Assembly: GCA_017537025.1 (NCBI GenBank)
Contig: JAFWCB010000005.1
Span: 248,001 to 312,000, forward strand
Direction: 5' to 3'
Length of the DNA stretch: 64,000 nt
Source of the DNA: Sediminibacterium sp.
GTDB taxonomy: Bacteria; Bacteroidota; Bacteroidia; Chitinophagales; Chitinophagaceae
Shown here: positions 1-10,000 of the stretch, one piece after another
Numbering within the stretch: the first letter of the stretch is position 1
Layout: every line of letters starts with the position of its first letter
Made by a program: the position numbers and the translations under genes
The notes under the pieces: model-generated
What the model was told of the DNA's origin: nothing
The model's input: only the letters and a program-made list of their open reading frames with translations
Databases searched by the model: none

Positions 1-924
1 TATATCAGCCATATCAGCTCCCATAGAAGACATGCTCACATGTTGCATTCGATTCTCAATATCATCTATAAATGTTCCGTTTTTTTGATTGATATATAAA
101 TAATCTCTTTCAAAAAAATCGTTTGATACGTATATATCGGGATATCCATCTCCATTTACATCTCCAACGGTTACGCCGAGACCAAAACCTATTAAACTTC
201 CATGAATTCCTGATTCGTAAGTAACTTCTTTAAATTTACCATTATCGTTTCTATACAAATGATCACCCCCACCTTTTAAAAAATCTGCAACCGCAGCTTT
301 AGCAGCAGGCTGGTTACGAACATTAGCATAGTTAAGCGTATTAACAGGAATAGGGCTATTATTAACGATAAAACAATCCAGGTCCCCATCAAGATCATAA
401 TCAAAAAAAGAAGCATGGGTAGTATAGCCATCATTATCTAAACCATATTCGGCTGCTTTTTCGGTGAATGTAAGATTATGATTATTGATGAATAATTGGT
501 TCTTCCGTAAAGCTGCGTTGCCCATGTTACCGGCATTACACACATAAATATCTAACCAACCATCTGCATTTATATCAACTAACACAACACCGGTACTCCA
601 TTGTTTTTTATTTGGATCGAAGCCGGCTTTTTCTGAAATATCTTCGAATTGAAAATTACCCTTATTGAGATATAATTTATTCGCAGTTTGGTTACCGGTA
701 AAAAATAAGTCGGTTAACCCATCATTATTCAGATCTCCGGAAGCAACACCACCACCGTTATAAAAATTTCGGTATCTAAAAACATTAAAAGTATCAGATT
801 CTGTGATATTGTTAACGAAGCTGATATTCGTATTCTCTACCTCTGTAAAAAGCGAATTTCGGGCTTTGTTTTGGCAAGATAAAATCAGCAATAGAAGGGC
901 AGTGGAGATAATCGTTAAACGCAT
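1..924 (-). CDS. FG-GAP/VCBS repeat lipoprotein, 3' end cut by window
   Basis: About 308 residues are visible, running from an ATG at 924 off the left edge with no stop. The N-terminus is a lipoprotein signal with lipobox Cys17 (LILSC), so the mature protein should be anchored in an envelope membrane. At least four calcium-binding FG-GAP/VCBS motifs follow (DLNNDGLTD, DINADGWLD, DYDLDGDLD, DVNGDGYPD), the pattern of a beta-propeller. Bacteroidota relatives with this start (YRNFYNGGGV) are usually over 1000 residues and often end in an ASPIC/UnbV domain; that part would lie outside. The gene follows susD on the same strand but is separated from it by a strong terminator, so it probably has its own promoter. 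The role is unknown; surface binding next to a SusCD pair is inference. Confidence 0.85.
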   Translation of the reverse strand, partial: MRLTIISTALLLLILSCQNKARNSLFTEVENTNISFVNNITESDTFNVFRYRNFYNGGGVASGDLNNDGLTDLFFTGNQTANKLYLNKGNFQFEDISEKAGFDPNKKQWSTGVVLVDINADGWLDIYVCNAGNMGNAALRKNQLFINNHNLTFTEKAAEYGLDNDGYTTHASFFDYDLDGDLDCFIVNNSPIPVNTLNYANVRNQPAAKAAVADFLKGGGDHLYRNDNGKFKEVTYESGIHGSLIGFGLGVTVGDVNGDGYPDIYVSNDFFERDYLYINQKNGTFIDDIENRMQHVSMSSMGADMADI

Positions 925-955
925 ATGCTAAAATAAGCCAATCGATTAAGAACAT

Positions 956-988
956 AAAAAAAGCCCCAACTAAAACGTTGGGGCTTTT
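956..988 (-). terminator. Rho-independent terminator after susD
   Basis: A perfect 8-bp stem (GCCCCAAC at 963-970 with GTTGGGGC at 977-984) closes a 6-nt loop. On the minus strand it is followed by seven T (956-962). It sits 23 nt after the susD stop. A shorter T run on the other side could make it act in both directions. Confidence 0.85.
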
Positions 989-1010
989 AAAATATTAACC
1001 AAATATTGGA

Positions 1011-2609
1011 TTAGTATCCAAAGTTTTGTTTAAGATTAGGATTTGAAGCTAAGGCTTCTGTAGGGATAGAGAATACTACACGAGATTTATCAGATGGGTT
1101 TGGTCTTTCTTCAACAGGAGCGTTGAATGCACCAAAACGTACCAAGTCGTTTCTTCTCCAGCCTTCCATGTATAATTCACGGCTACGCTCAGCTAGTAGA
1201 GAAGATAATGTTACAGAGGTAACAGCACCAACTCTTCTTTGAGCACGTAAACTATTTACTATCGCTAATGGTGTTTCAGCATCAGTACCACCTCTTAAAA
1301 TGGCTTCTGCTTTCATTAAACGAAGATCAGAAAAACGGAATAATGGGAATTCGTTATTACTACCCCAACCACCGTCATTAATAGTAGAAGGATCTAATGG
1401 GAATTTGTTGAAACGAATACCAGATGCTTCTCCATTGAAGAAGATACTTGCATTTCTAGTAAATACCAATGGGTTACCAGAACGATCTTTCAAATTACCC
1501 ACAGTACCACCGATGGTTCCATTTAATGGACCACGAGCTTGGCCAACTAATAGACCCGCAGTAGCTCCTACACGGTCTGTAAAGCCGGCTAAGGTATCAC
1601 TTCTTCTAACATCAGTTGGATCGAAAGCATCATACAAAGTAGATAGTGCCACGAAGCCATTCCAGCTAGATGGAGTTTGATTATAGTGCCAGCTTTGAGA
1701 AGTCTGCCAACGCAATCCGGTACCATTACCAGTACGACCATTAGGGTCTCCATTGTTATGACGTACAAATATATTTTCTGTAGATTTTGTACCATTATCC
1801 CACTTAAAGTTATCCCAGTAGTAAGAACTAACTTGTATTAGTGGATTAGCAGCAACCAAATTTGCATATTGTATAACCTTGTTCATATCTGCTGCTTGGA
1901 ATGTATAAGGACCAGCGGGATTATTTGGATCTTGCTTATACACTGCTTTATTTAAATAGCATTTGGCTAACAAGAACCAAGCAGCTTCTTTTGTTGCGGC
2001 TGTTCTGTTAGTTCGTGTAAATGATGGTAAGTTAGCCACAGCGCCCTCTAACTCAGCGATGATAGTATCAATTACAGCTGTTCTTGACAATACTTTGGGA
2101 ATCTCAGAGGCTCCGGCTGTCGCTGGTCTACTTTGAACCTGACCATACAAATCACACACTAAATAGCGGAAATAAGAGCGTAGAAATTGACCCTCAGCTT
2201 TTACTTGAGCCGTGGCTGTTGTACTTTCTGCAACTAAAGTAGTTTGGAATAATGCACCATTTAAACCATTCCAAGTATCACGGAGCTGATTATGATCTGG
2301 TCCCCAAGTGTGAAGGTGTAACCTACGCCATGTACCGAAATCATCCCAGTCGGTTCCACGTGTTGGCCCCATTACTTCATCAGTAGTATGTTCTTCCATA
2401 CCAAACCAGTTACCCTGACCACCTGTTAATTGGTTTAGTTGCTCATAAACCGCAGATATCGACGGAGCAGTAATCGCTCCGCCATTATCAACCGGTGCTA
2501 TTGAATTAGGATCTTTTAATTTGGGATCCAGTTTTGTACAGGAAGCCATGCTAAGCATACCAATACCCGCTGCAATTGGCAACATGTAGTTTTTGATTAT
2601 CTTTTTCAT
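1011..2609 (-). CDS. SusD/RagB-family outer-membrane lipoprotein
   Basis: The protein has 532 residues with a lipoprotein signal whose lipobox Cys is residue 24 (SMASC). The remainder fits the SusD/RagB fold: TPR-like helices in the N-terminal half and, near the end, the family hallmark in which a helix with LRLMKAEAIL is followed by a segment with RSRELYMEGWRRNDLVRFG. SusD proteins sit on the cell surface as the lid of the SusC channel and bind the ligand before import. The gene lies 27 nt downstream of susC in the same transcript and is closed by the terminator at 956-988. The ligand cannot be read from the sequence; glycan or oligosaccharide is the usual case and the divergent LacI regulator agrees with it. 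Confidence 0.95.
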   Translation of the reverse strand: MKKIIKNYMLPIAAGIGMLSMASCTKLDPKLKDPNSIAPVDNGGAITAPSISAVYEQLNQLTGGQGNWFGMEEHTTDEVMGPTRGTDWDDFGTWRRLHLHTWGPDHNQLRDTWNGLNGALFQTTLVAESTTATAQVKAEGQFLRSYFRYLVCDLYGQVQSRPATAGASEIPKVLSRTAVIDTIIAELEGAVANLPSFTRTNRTAATKEAAWFLLAKCYLNKAVYKQDPNNPAGPYTFQAADMNKVIQYANLVAANPLIQVSSYYWDNFKWDNGTKSTENIFVRHNNGDPNGRTGNGTGLRWQTSQSWHYNQTPSSWNGFVALSTLYDAFDPTDVRRSDTLAGFTDRVGATAGLLVGQARGPLNGTIGGTVGNLKDRSGNPLVFTRNASIFFNGEASGIRFNKFPLDPSTINDGGWGSNNEFPLFRFSDLRLMKAEAILRGGTDAETPLAIVNSLRAQRRVGAVTSVTLSSLLAERSRELYMEGWRRNDLVRFGAFNAPVEERPNPSDKSRVVFSIPTEALASNPNLKQNFGY

Positions 2610-2636
2610 TTTTATTAAATATTGCGTTTTTTATAA

Positions 2637-5600
2637 TTAGAAACCAACATTTACACCGATAGTAACCAATCTTGGACGAGGATATTGCGTATAATCAAAC
2701 CCTCTAGATGGAATACCATTCAATGCTTTATTAACATTTACTTCAGGGTCTATACCAGAGTATTTAGTCCATAAAGCAAGGTTCTGTCCAGATAGAAACA
2801 CATTAAGTGTCTTAATTGTTTTGCTCTTAATGTTAACTGAGTAGCTCAAATTCACGTTAGAAAGGCGGATGAAGTCTCCTTTCTCTAAGAAACGAGTAGA
2901 CACTGAACCCGGGTTGAATGGATTCTCATTGCTGTTACCCACTTCATAAGTGACATTACGAGCATTTCTCAAACTACCTTTCAAGAACAAAGCATTCGCT
3001 GTATTATTATATACGTAGAAACCCGAAACTGCGTTCAAAAATAAACTCAAACTCCATCTTCCATATGTAAAGTTATTTGTTACCCCCCCGTAAAAGTTGG
3101 GAAGCGCAGAACCCTGTAATTGGTTAGCTGCCCCTGACGCATAACGAGCATTGCCATTACCATCAAGCCCTTGATATGTTGGCATATACCAGCTAAAAAT
3201 CGGCGCACCATTTGTTATTACTTGTGCAAAAGCACCTGTTAAACCTTGACCACTTACTTCTCCAGTACTAAATGGAGCATCTAACTTTGAAACATTATTT
3301 TGTATGAAAGTTAAATTTGTACTAACATCCCAAGTGAATTTTTTACTTTCAATAATTTTATAGCTTACTCCTAACTCCCATCCTTTATTTGTTACATTTC
3401 CATTCATATTTTGAAAATAATTAGACGTAGGTGCAAAGCCACCAGGTGTTGGAACAAACAAAGCCATATCTTTTCTAACAGAGTTAAAATAATCTACTGT
3501 GATATTTAATCTCCTATCTTTCGTTGCTAGATCTATGCCTACTCCAGTAGTAGTAATTGTTTCCCATTTTAGATTTGGGTTTCCGTTAAAAATAACGCGG
3601 CTTACAGACCCAGTACCAGGGTCAAAAGTTTGTCTTATCGCCAAAGATGAATATGATCCTAAAACATCTTGGCTACCTAAAATACCGTAATTGGCACGTA
3701 CTGAAACATCACTAAACCATTTACCAAGTGCTTTTTCTGCCCAACCTTCTTGCATTACTCTCCATTTCAAAGCAAATGCTGGGAAGGTACCATATCTATT
3801 ATTAACACCAAACTTAGAAGACCCGTCTACACGAATAGTTCCAGTTAGATAATATTTATCATTGAAGGTGTAGTTAACCCGTCCAAATACTGATTGTAAC
3901 TCGTTCCTATTATAATCAGGGACAAAAGTTGCGTAGTTTTTAAAATTGTTAAAGTTTTTAACAAAGATATCAGTGGGATTAACTACGGGTGTATTTAAGC
4001 CCCAACCTACTTTACCGGTATATTGTGTTTCAAAGTTTTGGTAAGAATAACCTGCAATGGCATTAAAATTGTGTTTACCTCCAAAAGTATGATCATACGT
4101 AAAATAATGCTCAATTAGGAATGATTTGGATTCTAAATTTTGTTTTGTTGTTCTACCATTTCCAAATATTTGGTTTCCTAGATCTCTACCAAAAATATTT
4201 GTGGTACCACCATATGCATTAGTTCCTAATCTAGGGTCTGCAAAGGAAATTCTTTCTGATTTACTATTATCAATACCAACAACGGCCTTATAGGATAAAT
4301 CCTTAGTAATCTGATAAGTAAAAGAAAGATTCGTTAGCATTCTATCAATTTTATCATTATCATCGAAGTAAGCTAACATTTGAGCAGGGTTACGTTGATC
4401 TCCCGGTTGGAAGAAAGAACCATCTTTATTGTAGATAGGATTGGTAGGGTTAAACTGCAAAGCAGCACCTAACAAACTACCCTGATAACCTGCATTATTG
4501 GATAATGGAGGATATTGGTTGCGTGTATTTGAATACGTAATATTCGCATCAAAACGTGCTTTATCTTTAAAGAATTTCTGAGAGAAATTAACACGACCCG
4601 TAACACGTTTTAAGCTACTGTTTCTCACAACACCTTGTTGATCATCATAAGAACCGCTTAAACGAAGCGTAGTTCCTTTATTATTGTAACCCCAACTTAA
4701 ATTGTAAGCTTGAGATATAGCGCGACGGAAAATCTGATCTTGCCAGTTCGTGTTAGCACCACCATCGATAAGCTTAACCGCGTCGGCAGCAGCAATAGGA
4801 TCAGCGCCACCATCGATATTAGCTTTTTTAGCTGCTGCTAAGAAATCTGATGCTCCCATTAAATTATAGCGCCTTGCAGTTTCGGCAACGCTTGTGTTAG
4901 CTGAAAATTGGAAGCTTCCTTTACGACCACCTCTACCTTGCTTGGTGGTAATAAGGATCACCCCATTCGCACCCCTAGATCCGTAAATAGCAGCTGCAGA
5001 AGCATCTTTAAGTACCGTGATATTTTCAATATCATTAGGGTTTAAGAATATAAGCGGATTTTTCGGTGTTGAACCACCTTCAACACCACTACTGTTTGTT
5101 CCCAAAGTACCCCCTGTAATGAGTGGCACTCCATCAACTACATAAAGTGGCTCTTGTGAACCACCTATGGAACTGGTACCTCTAATATTAATAGTGGCAG
5201 CAGCACCAGGTTCACCACTAGCAGGTGTTACAAGAACGCCAGGAGCGCGACCCTGTAATAGCTGATCAGGAGAAGCAATTTGTCCTTTGTTAAAATCTTT
5301 TTCAGTGATTTTCGCAACAGAACCTGTTACGTCTTTAGCTTTTCTGGTACCATAACCTACTACTACTACTTCGCTAAGCGCATCCGCAGCAGCAGTTAAT
5401 GCTACATCTACAGATCCACTGGCACTCACTTCTTTGGTACCAAAACCAACAGAAGAAATTACCAAAGTGGTAACATTAGATGGAACAGATAATTTAAAGG
5501 TACCATCGGCACCAGTTTGGGTACCTGTTTTGGTTCCTTTAGCAACAACAGAGGCACCAACTAAGGGTGATCCGTCTTTTGAATCGGTTACCTTACCGGA

Positions 5601-5690
5601 AACCGTTTTCGTTTGCGCATGCGAGAAGATCGCAAACAGGCAAGCGAACGAACCCATCATAATGGGCTTGGCAAGCTTCATTAAATTCAT
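2637..5690 (-). CDS. SusC/RagA-family TonB-dependent outer-membrane transporter
   Basis: The protein has 1017 residues, normal for the family. A signal peptide (about 1-25, ending SHAQ) is followed by a CarboxypepD-regulatory-like domain (about 28-110), the SusC-type segment SEVVVVGYGTRKAKDVTGSV, a plug domain (about 120-240, with IRGTSSIGGSQEPLYVVDG) and a long beta-barrel ending in Phe (VTIGVNVGF). It imports the ligand captured by SusD using energy from TonB-ExbBD, and that machinery is encoded in this window at 17.6-21.6 kb. It is the first gene of a susC-susD operon divergent from the LacI regulator. No sigma/anti-sigma pair or hybrid two-component regulator is adjacent, so the LacI protein is the best candidate controller (inference). 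Confidence 0.96.
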   Translation of the reverse strand: MNLMKLAKPIMMGSFACLFAIFSHAQTKTVSGKVTDSKDGSPLVGASVVAKGTKTGTQTGADGTFKLSVPSNVTTLVISSVGFGTKEVSASGSVDVALTAAADALSEVVVVGYGTRKAKDVTGSVAKITEKDFNKGQIASPDQLLQGRAPGVLVTPASGEPGAAATINIRGTSSIGGSQEPLYVVDGVPLITGGTLGTNSSGVEGGSTPKNPLIFLNPNDIENITVLKDASAAAIYGSRGANGVILITTKQGRGGRKGSFQFSANTSVAETARRYNLMGASDFLAAAKKANIDGGADPIAAADAVKLIDGGANTNWQDQIFRRAISQAYNLSWGYNNKGTTLRLSGSYDDQQGVVRNSSLKRVTGRVNFSQKFFKDKARFDANITYSNTRNQYPPLSNNAGYQGSLLGAALQFNPTNPIYNKDGSFFQPGDQRNPAQMLAYFDDNDKIDRMLTNLSFTYQITKDLSYKAVVGIDNSKSERISFADPRLGTNAYGGTTNIFGRDLGNQIFGNGRTTKQNLESKSFLIEHYFTYDHTFGGKHNFNAIAGYSYQNFETQYTGKVGWGLNTPVVNPTDIFVKNFNNFKNYATFVPDYNRNELQSVFGRVNYTFNDKYYLTGTIRVDGSSKFGVNNRYGTFPAFALKWRVMQEGWAEKALGKWFSDVSVRANYGILGSQDVLGSYSSLAIRQTFDPGTGSVSRVIFNGNPNLKWETITTTGVGIDLATKDRRLNITVDYFNSVRKDMALFVPTPGGFAPTSNYFQNMNGNVTNKGWELGVSYKIIESKKFTWDVSTNLTFIQNNVSKLDAPFSTGEVSGQGLTGAFAQVITNGAPIFSWYMPTYQGLDGNGNARYASGAANQLQGSALPNFYGGVTNNFTYGRWSLSLFLNAVSGFYVYNNTANALFLKGSLRNARNVTYEVGNSNENPFNPGSVSTRFLEKGDFIRLSNVNLSYSVNIKSKTIKTLNVFLSGQNLALWTKYSGIDPEVNVNKALNGIPSRGFDYTQYPRPRLVTIGVNVGF

Positions 5691-5911
5691 AAATGGCAGT
5701 TTACTGGTTATTAAGCGTGTACAAAATACACATTTTTATACTAAAAAAAATTTTTTGTTATTTTTTTCTAAAAAGAATGCTAAAAAAACTCAACAAAACC
5801 CTTTTTTCCGCACAAAAACGATTGTTAGACCACAACCATCTTCAAAACGATGCATTCTTTGTTAAATTATTTGTAACAATTCTTTTTCTAAAATAATGGT
5901 GATTTACATAC

Positions 5912-5919
5912 CAAAAATA
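5912..5919 (-). promoter_or_regulatory. Candidate -7 box for susC
   Basis: On the minus strand this reads TATTTTTG, an exact TAnnTTTG match to the Bacteroidota -7 element. No TTTG -33 element is found at the usual 17-23 nt distance; the nearest is 32 nt upstream. The match could be chance in AT-rich DNA. Confidence 0.25.
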
Positions 5920-5951
5920 GTTTTACCGCAAAAAATCATGGAAAAAAATAA

Positions 5952-5973
5952 CAAACGATTGCGAAAACATTTG
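5952..5973. promoter_or_regulatory. Candidate LacI-type operator
   Basis: The 22-bp element CAAACGATTGC/GAAAACATTTG matches its own reverse complement at 8 of 11 positions and has a central C-G step, as LacI-family operators typically do. It lies 35 nt before the regulator's start codon and upstream of the candidate susC -7 box, so it could serve autoregulation and susC control. No binding data exist. Confidence 0.35.
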
Positions 5974-6008
5974 ATGTGAAAATGTAATACCTTTCTAAAA
6001 AATTTGGG

Positions 6009-7001
6009 ATGAACAATACCACGTTGAAAAAAATTGCGGAAACCATGGGTTGCAGTATCTCTACCGTTTCCCGCGCGCTCAAACACCACCCCGATATATC
6101 CATTAAAACCAGGGAAAAAGTATTGGAATTGGCAGCGGCCTTAGATTATGAGCCCAACGCCTTTGCCGTACATCTTAGAACCAAACACAGTAAGCTTATT
6201 GGTCTATTAGTACCTGCTATCTCCAATCATTTCTATGAAAGCTTTATTTCATCTGTAGAAGAAGAAAGTAGAAGGAACGGTTATTCTCTCATGATCCTTC
6301 AAAGTGCAGACGATGCCGATATTGAATCCGATAATTTACGCTTATTCCGTCAAAACAGAGTTACCGGCTTATTCGCCTGCATAACTGCCGATACCAAAGA
6401 TTTACGACATTATAATAAAATGAAAGAGCTCGATATTCCGGTTGTATTCTTTGATAAGGTGCCGGATGAAAAAGGCTTGAATAAAGTTTGTTTAGCCGAC
6501 GAAAGAGCTGCATTCATTGCGGCAGAAGCTATTACTCAAGCCAAAAAAACAAGAATCCTGGCTTTATTCGGTGATCCCAAACTTTCTATCACCCAAAAAA
6601 GAAAAGATGCCTTCGAACGATATATACATAAACACAATAAAGAGGCAACCATTGATATCGTGTTTGCAAAAAATAGTGCCGAGGCAGAAACAGATACATA
6701 CAAAGGATTAGAAAAAACGAAAAAACCGGATGTGATTTTTTGTATGAGTGATGAACTATTGATTGGTGCCATGAAAGCCATTCGCCAAAAACAAATTATC
6801 ATACCCAGAGAGTTGGGTGTAATATCCATTAGTAATGGCTTCATCCCCTCTCTGTATTACCCCGAAATCACCTATGTAGAAACCAGTGGCTATAAACTGG
6901 GTAAACTTGCATTTACACAACTAATGGCTTGCCTATCCGGACAACCCTCTTTACAAGAATTATTTGTTGAGAGTAGTTTGGTGGAAGGCGGGTCATTATA
7001 A
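6009..7001 (+). CDS. LacI-family transcriptional regulator
   Basis: The protein has 330 residues. The N-terminal helix-turn-helix is clear (TLKKIAETMGCSISTVSRAL), followed by the hinge region (DYEPNAFAVHLRTKHSKLIG) and a periplasmic-binding-protein-like effector domain from about residue 62. It should bind a palindromic operator and release or bind it when a sugar-type effector fills the core domain. It is transcribed away from susC-susD, which makes it their likely regulator. The effector is unknown. The start at 6009 puts the recognition helix at the usual distance from the N-terminus. Confidence 0.93.
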   Translation: MNNTTLKKIAETMGCSISTVSRALKHHPDISIKTREKVLELAAALDYEPNAFAVHLRTKHSKLIGLLVPAISNHFYESFISSVEEESRRNGYSLMILQSADDADIESDNLRLFRQNRVTGLFACITADTKDLRHYNKMKELDIPVVFFDKVPDEKGLNKVCLADERAAFIAAEAITQAKKTRILALFGDPKLSITQKRKDAFERYIHKHNKEATIDIVFAKNSAEAETDTYKGLEKTKKPDVIFCMSDELLIGAMKAIRQKQIIIPRELGVISISNGFIPSLYYPEITYVETSGYKLGKLAFTQLMACLSGQPSLQELFVESSLVEGGSL

Positions 7002-7004
7002 TGG

Positions 7005-7054
7005 CTTCGACAAGCTCAGCCTGACATGTATTTGTCAACCTGAGCTTGTCGAAG
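7005..7054. repeat. Inverted repeat of a dispersed family (core CTTCGACAAGCTCAG)
   Basis: Two 21-nt arms (7005-7025 and 7034-7054) pair at 19 of 21 positions around an 8-nt loop. They lie between the convergent ends of the lacI gene and the propeller gene at 7063. The same 21-mer occurs twice more in direct orientation at 56777-56797 and 56834-56854, inside a coding gene. Here the hairpin probably helps end transcription from both sides, although it has no T run. Confidence 0.85.
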
Positions 7055-7062
7055 GGCGACCA

Positions 7063-10000
7063 TTACTTTAATACATTGTAAACTTTCTGTTTCAAACCCT
7101 CAAATTCTTTTTCTAAAATATCAATAGCACCGGCTTTTGAAATACTTAAAGGCTCTATGGCTGTAGCAACCGTTAGATATAAATCGCTTATTCTTTTTCT
7201 GAATTTAGTTTCATCGAAGAAAATAGATTTACGATTTGTTTCGATAAGCTCTTTACGCAAATCGGTCAGTTGCTGTAATTGCTTACTATCTTGTTCATTT
7301 TTTTCTTTTTTAGCAGTAAGCCTGGCTATTGTTTTATCAGTTGTATCTACTAAATAAAATAATTTCTCTTCAAGATTAAATAAACGCGTTGCTTGTTCTT
7401 TTAATGTAATTGCTTCTTGTAAACTAAATCCTTTTTGTGGATTTGGTAATACATCAATATACTGTACATAATCTTTACCATCTGCTTTTATCACAATCTT
7501 GTATTTACCAGGTATTACCCTTGGTCCCACTAGGCCGGCTCTTTGCATGGAACTCTGCGTGATCATACCACCAACTGCCACTTTGGGGGGTCTGCTATTC
7601 AATCCCCAATAAACCTTATTCAATCCTTTCAAACCGGATCCATTAAAATCAATGACTGATTTATTATTGCTATCAAAAATTTCAATTTTCACCGCATCAT
7701 TACTTCGTTGTTTTAGATAGTAATAAAAAGTAGGTGCTAATACTGTATTCTCTCCATACCAACCATATAAATTAGCGGAGGGCTGAGGATATTGTGCGTT
7801 GTAGTCTATTGTAAAAGATTGAACAGGAAAGAATATAAAATCTTTATTGAGATCGGCCTTACTCATTTCTCGTAAGGGCTGTAAATTATCGATAACATAA
7901 ATACCTCTTCCGTGTGTGGCAATTACTAAATCATTTGTTTTCGGATGAATTTTAAGATCTCTTACCAATGCATACCAAGGTATATTTTGATATTTACTAC
8001 GCATCCAAGTAGCTCCGGCATCAAATGAAATGAACAAACCCATTTCCGTTCCAAGGAATAATAATTTTTCATTCACAATATCCTCTCGGATAACATGTGC
8101 GAAACCTGTAAACTCTGGGGAAGTAAATCTTTTCCATGTATTTCCTCCATCTGCACTCATAACCACATAGGTTCCATGATCACCATACATATGATTTTCT
8201 AAAGTAATATAGATTCTCTGCGGATTCAAAGAAGAAATTTCAATACAACTTACCCAGCTATGTTCCGGCACTCCTGTTTTCCAAATTTCGGCGGCTTTAT
8301 TAACCCATGTTTTACCACCATCTTTTGTAAGTTGTACATTTCCATCATCTGTACCAGCCCAAATAATATTTTCGTTTTTAGGATCTTGTGTAATGGTGAA
8401 AATAGTACAATGGTTTTCTGCACTGGTATTATCACCCGTAATACCGCCACTACCTGCAGCCTGTTGTTTATCTTTATTATTGGTGGTTAAATCCGGAGAA
8501 ATACGTTCCCAATTTTTCCCTTCATCTCGCGAACGAAATACATATTGAGCGCCCGTATACAGGTTATATAATTTATTACCGGGCTTTTGTAGTTTGCTGG
8601 CACCAATAACAATCGGTGTATTCCAATTCCATCTATATGCGCTATCACCTTTTTGTAATTGGGGTTGTATATCAAAAGATAATCCTCGCTTCATATCAAT
8701 ACGGTACATTTCTCCACCCTGCGATTCTGCAAAAACACTAGTGCCATCTATTGGATCGGGTTGTACCCAAAAACCATCTCCCCCACCAAGTCCGCGCCAG
8801 TCGGTAGATACTACACCTCCGGGCGATGAGCTGGGTGCTATCCAATTATTATTATCCTGTAATCCGCCATAAATATTATAGGGTTTTTTATTATCTACAC
8901 TTACATGATAAAATTGCCCTACCGGTAAATTATTTAAAAACTGCCAGCTAGTTCCTCTATTCGTACTCAGATATACACCGCCATCGGTACCTAAATACAT
9001 AACATCTGTATTTGCAGGGTTTACCCAGAGCGCATGATGATCGGCATGTGGCGCAACACCACCATAGCCACTACCTGTCCAAGTTAATCCACCATCATTG
9101 GAGAACTCAAAAGAATAGGTTGGGCGATATATTCTTTTCGGATCTTTTGGATCCACAACTAAGGTGCTGAAATAGAAAGGACGAAAAGAGAGCGTATTAT
9201 TCGAGGCTATTTTTTTCCAATTATCTCCTTCATCATCAGAAACATATAAGGCCGATTCTTTTGCCTCTACAATAGCAAATATTTGCGAAGGTTTAGACGG
9301 ATTAATGGTGATTATGATTCTTCCAAAATCACCTTCCGGTAATCCGTTTCTTATTTTATTCCAGGTTTTACCTCCATCTATTGATTTAAACAGCGCACTA
9401 CCGGAGCCCCCTGAATTAAAGGCATAAGGTTTACGGCGAAATTGCCAGAAACTGGCCAATAGAATATTTGATTTTTGTGGATGTACAGCAATATCCGCAC
9501 AGCCTGTTTCATCATTCACATATAAAATCTTATTCCATGTTTTTCCGGCATCAGTAGATTTATATAATCCTCTGTGAGTAGAATTACTCCAAAGAGGACC
9601 CGGAGCCGACACATAAATTGTTTTTTTATCAGCAGGGTCAATAATGATTTTACTAATATGCTCAGTACTATCTAAACCTATCTTTTGCCAGTTCGCTCCA
9701 CCATCCGTTGTTTTATATAAACCATCTCCGATAGACACTGAATTACGCATATTTGATTCACCTGTGCCGGCATATACAACTTTGCCGTTGCCCGGCTCAA
9801 TGGCTAGTGCACCGATACTCTGACAATATTTATCGAATACGGGACTAAACGATTGTCCGCCATTCTGGCTTTTCCAAATACCGCCACCTGCCGTACCCAC
9901 ATAAAGATTAAGTTGATTATCCACTGTTATCCCTTCAATCGCACTGATTCTCCCACTCATGGTAGATGGCCCTAAAGCTCTGGCACTCATAACCTGATAA

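Larger units (their letters stand above)
5691..6008. other. Divergent susC / lacI regulatory region
   Basis: This 318-nt gap holds no gene. It is rich in A/T homopolymers and contains three copies of AAACGATK (5816-5824, 5845-5852, 5953-5961), one of them inside the imperfect palindrome at 5952-5973. Transcription must leave in both directions from here. A TATTTTTG box on the minus strand (5912-5919) would give susC a leader of roughly 210 nt. Confidence 0.6.
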
